This document shows, piece by piece, positions 58,584-64,000 of a stretch of 64,000 nt of DNA; the stretch's first letter is position 1, and each line of letters starts with the position of its first letter. Position numbers and translations under genes: made by a program. Source of the DNA: Cephalotus follicularis (lineage: Eukaryota; Streptophyta; Magnoliopsida; Oxalidales; Cephalotaceae); the NCBI GenBank assembly GCA_001972305.1, contig BDDD01002889.1, positions 59,232-123,231 on the forward strand. Direction: 5' to 3'. The notes under the pieces are model-generated. The model ran no database searches. It saw only the letters and a program-made list of their open reading frames with translations, and had not been told where the DNA came from.

Positions 58584-58772
58584 GGTCCTCCTACAATGTG
58601 GGGTCCCCTCGTAATTCATATGTGATGATCTGGTATTCCGATTATCGGTCCTCCCACAATGTGGGGTCCCCTCATAATTCATATTTGATGATCTCGCATT
58701 CCGATTATCGGTCCTCCCACAATGTGGGGTCCCCTCATAATTCATATTGTGATATGGCATTCATAACCTCAT
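58584..58772 (+). repeat. 63-bp tandem repeat, three copies
   Basis: GGTCCTCC recurs at 58584, 58647 and 58710, exact 63-bp steps, with ACAATGTGGGGTCCCCTC in each. Because 63 is divisible by three, it yields a repeating peptide frame that is not a gene. Confidence 0.9.
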
Positions 58773-58901
58773 GGCGGAAATGAAGATTATGAACGGGTTA
58801 TCCGATAGGTCTCACACAAGAACAACCAACATTCATAGCCGTCCCGTGTAATACTTGTAACCCATAACTGTATTTATGTAGAAATGATAGGGACCTAATA
58901 A

Positions 58902-59010
58902 AAAGGATCACGTAGGATCCACGTTCATCAAAATAGTTTTCAGTAACATTTTTCCGTAACAGTATCGGTCCTCCCACGTTCATCAAAAGGATCACGTAGG
59001 ATCCACGTTC
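58902..59010 (+). repeat. Direct repeat GGATCACGTAGGATCCACGT
   Basis: A stretch of about 30 bp holding this 20-mer occurs at about 58904 and again at about 58989. The second copy ends exactly at the border of the 4.7-kb duplication, so it may be part of the junction. Confidence 0.75.
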
Positions 59011-62000
59011 ACCAAAGCCATTTTAGATTAATTTTAATCTTCCAATCCATTTGGACGGCTTAACATGCTTGGACGTGTTTGGATTGTTAAAAAAAGCATC
59101 CATCTCATGCATCCTAAAAGTGGCCTAACTTCGGACATAAGCTATAAGTGATCACGTGAGCCAACGTGACCACTAGGTCTTCCTAGGTGAACTAATTTAA
59201 TTAACTCTATTACAATTGCTACCACGCATACATGGGCTTCAACTGGTCTTGCAATCTTCTTGATCTTCTCTTCATTCTTCATTGATCTCCTTTCTTCAAT
59301 TTATAGCCATATTTACAATTAAATGAAAAGAAATACAATAGAGAGAGAAGGGAATTGTACTCTAAGAAAAAGAACAAGAAAATAAATAGGCCGCTTGTAA
59401 GCAGCTTTATTACAGACCGATTGAATCCCATTATTGTAACAAAGAATTTAAATTAAAAACACAAGGAAACACAAAGCTAGGTAAAGTCCCAAGTCTAGCA
59501 GCATGCATAAGAAATTAAAAAATATAAGTGATATATAATTGAATAAACACGTAACATTCTAGCATTCGATGTAACACCCCCGATTCAGAATCGGGATCAC
59601 TCTTAATTCAGGATCGGTGTGTCACACAAAACTTAACTAAAAACATGTCAAAAATTCCAAAATCATCATCAATACGTGGTGGTTTTAAAATCTGGAAACA
59701 TGTATAATCCTTAACATAAACTCCAAAATAAAAAATTTTGTTCATAACACCAGTCAACATATGATCATAATACAACTATTATTCAAATGACAAAATCAAA
59801 CTCCTAAGTGATCCTCTGACATAGGGTAACTCTCTCATCACACTTGCCCCAGAAGCTCCTGATAAGTTGTTGCATGGAAAACAAAAACGCGGATGAGCAA
59901 ACCTCAGTACGGATATAGAATCATAAAATAATTTTAAAAAAATAGAATAGAAAAGGCATCTGAAATTTTAAATCTGAAATCTCACGTATAAGATAATTTA
60001 ACATTATTTCATAAAGTAAGAGAGAATATTCATATAAAACAATTGTAACAACTCAAAATAAATATCAGATGTTTAAAGCATTATATGAATTCCAAAGCAA
60101 AATCCAACTTTCATAATCCGAATTCAAAATATCATAAATTATTCGATTTCATAATTCCATACAGAGATCTAATGTACATATATATATATAAGTGCAAGGG
60201 GTTCATGGCGCCCACATGCCAAACGAAAAGACGTGTACGGCACTACATAATCAATCACAAAATCCAAGTCCAATAATAACTAAAGTCGACTCATACACCT
60301 CAAAAGGATCCATACCCTACCCTCATGATATATATAAAGAGAGACGCCTTAGATCGATCACACTGCCATGGTAGATGTCATGTCCTCCGTGTCAAAGAAC
60401 ATGCCTATGAGAGCTCATAGGTAAGTTTTTCTCTGTATGTGATTATGCCAAAATATAATTTTATTCTGAAACAATTAAAAACATAAGCAGATTTTTGAAA
60501 CAAATTCTGAACATATCTGAAATCATAATCATATCCAAGTCCAAAAATTTACATACTTCCAAAGGTGAAAGTCATGTTCATTTAATCAAAATCAGCATGC
60601 TTGCAATGGTGAAAGTCATACCCGTTTAACATACTTTCAATAGTGAAAGTCATGCTCAAATTATAAAATCAGTGATATTTAACTTATTAATAAAACGTAT
60701 TTTATTCAAATAAAACCAAATATCCGAAAACGAAAAATCCCATTTCAATGCCATTAGAAGATAACGAGAAATATTTGTACATTAATCGTAAAAGTGAAAC
60801 TAAATTGTTTCAATAAAATCATATTAAGATAGCCAAAGAACGATAGTATCCATACCACATTCGTAAAAGTAAAACTGAATTCATTTCAATCAAAATCAGT
60901 AGGAAGGTGTCAATGACGAAAATACGTACATCTCATTAAAACAAAACAGATTCAATTCAGATAAAAACGAATGATAACCATAACAAAGAATCCGTATTTT
61001 ATTCACAAAATAAAGCTGAATTTATACTCTAATAAAATCGATAAGAGTGTATCAAGAAACGAAGATCTGTACTTTATTCATAAAAGTAAAGCTAACTTTT
61101 TACTCTAATAAAATCAATAGGAGAGTATCAAGGAACGAAACATTCGTACCTCATGTAATCAACAAAATAACCTCAAGAATATATATCAATAATTCTCTAT
61201 ACCGCTCCTCGGTTGTTGCAAATATCTAACAGAAATAAAACCGTTCTCATAAGGACTTGAAATAAAATCATACCTTAACTCATGGGTCATTGTACGCTGA
61301 TCATGACCATATAAGATAATAATAGGTTTGCTAAGTCCAATTTGCATAAGCCTTATCTAAACATAAATTTTGAATTCACTAAATTCAGGCGGTCATCCAG
61401 GTCATTCAATTTCGAATCATAAAACCAGTTCAACTCATAATATCACAGAAACAGATAATGAAATACAAAATTTAACAGAAAACATAATTTAACGGAGCAG
61501 AGTTCAGAGTTTATCGAAAGCAGACGGAATGGAGCACAGAGCCAGAATCACGCCGCGAAACTAGAATGGATCACACCTAACGCCATGAGGGCTACACGTC
61601 GACGTCCAAACTAGAAATGCCGTAGGGCGTTAATGCTATGGAGAGCATGGCGTTGACCATTTAAAAACCAGTAGGTATGCGCGCTGACGCCATGGGGTTT
61701 AGGTGTCGATGCGAAGACAAATGGACTAGGCGCCTGTTTCATCTTATCCATGGCATTGACGCCTAAGATATTCGAGACGCATGGCATTTATGCTTAAGCA
61801 GGATGTTGACACCTAAACGGGAAGATGCGCGCTACAGTAGGAGAGAGAAAGTCAACACTATAGAAAGCTTGAGAGAAGCTTGCAAGATACACTTCAAACT
61901 TTCTTCTTTCTCTCTTCCCTGGGCCTCTCTTCTTATTCATGCTCACGTACACGTCGATGCCTAACGCCTACGCGTTGACGCCTACATTTCCTGGTGCAAT

Positions 62001-63786
62001 AAAGCAGCCATTTTCAAGCCTCCTTTCACCACTCAAAGGTCATAATAGGTGGAGATACTTTCTACACTGCAGCTTATCTACACCTAGAGTGATTTAGACT
62101 AGGTTAAACACTTAGCCTTGCATTCTCCCATCCGTGGCTTGTGGAGGAGCTTGGAGCTCTTGGAACATTTGGGGATAAAAAGTAGAGAGAGCTATCTTGA
62201 AGGAAGGAGACTTCACCTCCGATAAGAATCCATTTCTTCCTCCCCTTGTAGCGCCATGGCAGTGGGTTTTGTTGTTAGCCGGACCTCCATGGTTGTTATG
62301 TTGCTTTGTTTGTCGTCCCTTATAGTTAGGGATGATGTGGGTGAGGGTTGATTGGGCTATGGCTAGGGTTTTGTGTGTTCTTCCTTGTGAACCATTATTA
62401 GTGTCCAATTCTAGGGTTTATGGCAACCCTAGCCTTATCGACCCGTTATGCCCGATGCTTGGTTTTTGGTTTTGGTTTAATTGGATGTTGATTAGAGTTA
62501 CCTGGCATTTATTGGGATGATTCGGACATAGATTAGGGCATCCCATTCCTTGGGGATTAATCTATTAATGGAAAATTAAAGTTAATCGGCCATAAACCCT
62601 AATGTCTGGATTTTTTAGTCTTCCGTTGTGCTCGTGCTGAGTGTATCCAACAAGTGGTATTAGAGCGTGCTAATCGACTACAATCAGACCTCAATTTGAT
62701 GTTTGGGGGATTGTTGATGACATATGTGTTTGACCTATTTGAGTATTCATACTTTAACTGGGAGTTGCTTGTTGGTTAGGCTGATGAAATTGACGAACCA
62801 TTGAATGTAATACCCCGTTTTTCCGTATAAAATTTTCGGACCTCTTTGATGTATTTTCTGTGGGCTATCTATTTTTTTTGGTATGTGGACTGCCCATTTT
62901 CGGTTTGTTTTTCTCTTGGTTGTTGTTGGTTAGGCTTAGTGGGTTTTAGCCTTAGCCTAGTGGGTTTTTATAGAAAGACTATAAATGAATAAAACAATTT
63001 TGGCTTTTATTTATTTGTTAAAACCCAGTTTCAGCATTTGAAAATCAAAAACCCTATTTTTAAATTTTTATTCTTTTCTCTCACATTCTCTGTCTCTCCC
63101 CGCCACCCTTTCTCCCGCTCTCTCTACCATTCTGCCTCTACCGTCACCACGTGTGTAGATATGACGCCTGCGAAGGTACTGGTCGAACCCCCACCACCTC
63201 CTGAGCACACCGGACGACGTCCCTGCACCGGCCAACGGCCCTTTTGCGCGCACGTTTGACTTCTCTCTCCCGACTCTGTTTGGCGTTGATTCTCGGATCT
63301 GGTGATCGGCACGACAAGGCAAGCTCATATTCGGCATCCTGGTGTCGAGATGAAGTGAACCCAACCAGCCCTGGCCCTTGGCGATGCCTGCAACGCAGAT
63401 CGACGGAGAAGTTAGCCACGGTCAAATGAGTTCGTTCTGGCCAGATGCAACGGCACAGTGACAAACGCACCCCATATTCATTATCCCTGACCTCCGATGC
63501 TTCAGATCCAACCTTCACTGCTACTAGTCGGAGACCGAGTGTAACAAACATGCGCATGGGCCTGTAGTCTTCGACAGCTCGTTTCAGATAGCTTTTCCAA
63601 GCTACTGGTTTTTCCAGTGTTAATGCAATCCCTTCGCGTCAACGCCCAATAACATCAACTGGAGATAGCGTCGACGCATGCTCTCCATGGCGTCGAAGCC
63701 CAAAGACAAAGAGACATTCTCTTCTCATTTTCATAGGCCTTCGCATGGAACATTTCATTGTGGCATTGCATGGACCTAAATCCATC
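59011..63786 (+). repeat. 4.7-kb direct duplication, copy 2
   Basis: It repeats 43365-48055: copia leader, - strand F1 LTR (from 59570), copia LTR end (to 62652), primer site (62655), leader, and + strand F1 LTR head (from 62806). It includes the inversion junction, so it was copied after the inversion. It ends at ATCCATC, exactly the inversion breakpoint. Confidence 0.92.
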
Positions 63787-64000
63787 AAATGAAATACTCA
63801 CTAGTCAAGCAACATCTTCCCTGATGTTGTCCTTTAACTAAATGATATGTGTCCCGCCACATATCAAGCTGTTCAAAGTCAGGCAGGACCCGAAAGCATG
63901 TCATTCTCCTTTATAATGATAAATTCCAAGTACACCCTGTTATCTGGTACGACCACTCTAATAGTACACTGACTATCAGAGCAGCCCCAGTGTGAAAGCC
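63787..64000. other. Unassigned end of window
   Basis: The sequence diverges from copy 1 at ATCCATC. An ATATGTGTC match near 63847 may mean both copies continue in related LTR DNA. I see no gene. Confidence 0.4.

Larger units (their letters stand above)
57543..59010 (-). mobile_element. F2 gypsy LTR fragment, - strand
   Basis: It begins TCACAGCCCGAAC, a damaged form of the reversed F2 end (TGTCACGCCCCGAAC). About 58400-58500 is the reverse complement of 2870-2960. It also contains the 63-bp repeats. No gene is seen; the frame at 58515-58760 is the repeat read as protein. It ends where duplication copy 2 starts. Confidence 0.65.

Noticed and set aside
58515..58760. 81-residue frame with a repeating peptide
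   Set aside because: It is the 63-bp DNA repeat read in frame; 63 is a multiple of three.

Overview
The window is plant nuclear DNA made almost wholly of decayed, nested LTR retrotransposons. The signs are Ty3/gypsy elements of the Athila type (DLGAS protease, tRNA-Asp-like primer site) and the chromodomain (Tekay/Del-like) type, Ty1/copia elements with long LTRs, 5-bp target-site duplications, and heavy CpG decay. I found no host gene, tRNA, rRNA or CRISPR array. The only long undamaged reading frame with a recognisable retroelement domain is a gag gene at 21322-22434. The setting fits the repeat-rich heterochromatin of a large plant genome; I cannot name the species.

Layout. 1-3428: a long gypsy LTR (family F1) joined to the tail of a second gypsy LTR family (F2). 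3429-4918: unassigned non-coding DNA. 4919-9686: the end of a + strand copia element and two head-to-tail copia LTRs. 9687-23226: an Athila element with a truncated 5' LTR, gag, protease, RT, RNase H, integrase and 3' LTR, all with stops and frameshifts. Its 3' LTR is interrupted by a gag-only chromovirus-type element (18994-23145, TSD ATTAG). 16522-32215: a head-to-tail triplication of about 3.85 kb (Athila 3'UTR + LTR + piece of a copia LTR). 30939-36124: a - strand copia element (Copia-1). 36125-48966: a second - strand copia element (Copia-2), split by a truncated - strand chromovirus (36970-41095) and by an F1 LTR. 48967-56598: a + strand chromovirus pol and 3' LTR, carrying a 3.5-kb solo F1 LTR (TSD CTTCC). 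56599-57542: a + strand copia fragment (Copia-3). 57543-59010: a - strand F2 LTR fragment. 59011-63786: a second copy of 43365-48055.

The main structural results are these: (1) a tandem triplication with a TGGA microhomology junction; (2) a 1.7-kb inversion inside Copia-2 and its nested F1 LTR, which can be undone on paper because it re-pairs a target-site duplication and both halves of a copia LTR; (3) a later 4.7-kb duplication of the inverted block; (4) arrays of short GTCGAC-centred palindromes in the LTRs of lineages that are otherwise unrelated (Athila, F1, the - strand chromovirus, and the gag-only element). The fourth point is the most unusual thing here and the best candidate for something undescribed.

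No working gene set is present. The gag-only element could move only if enzymes came from elsewhere, and its truncated 3' LTR makes further movement unlikely. All family calls were made by eye from translated motifs and LTR ends; boundaries not marked by a TSD or LTR terminus are good to a few tens of bases.
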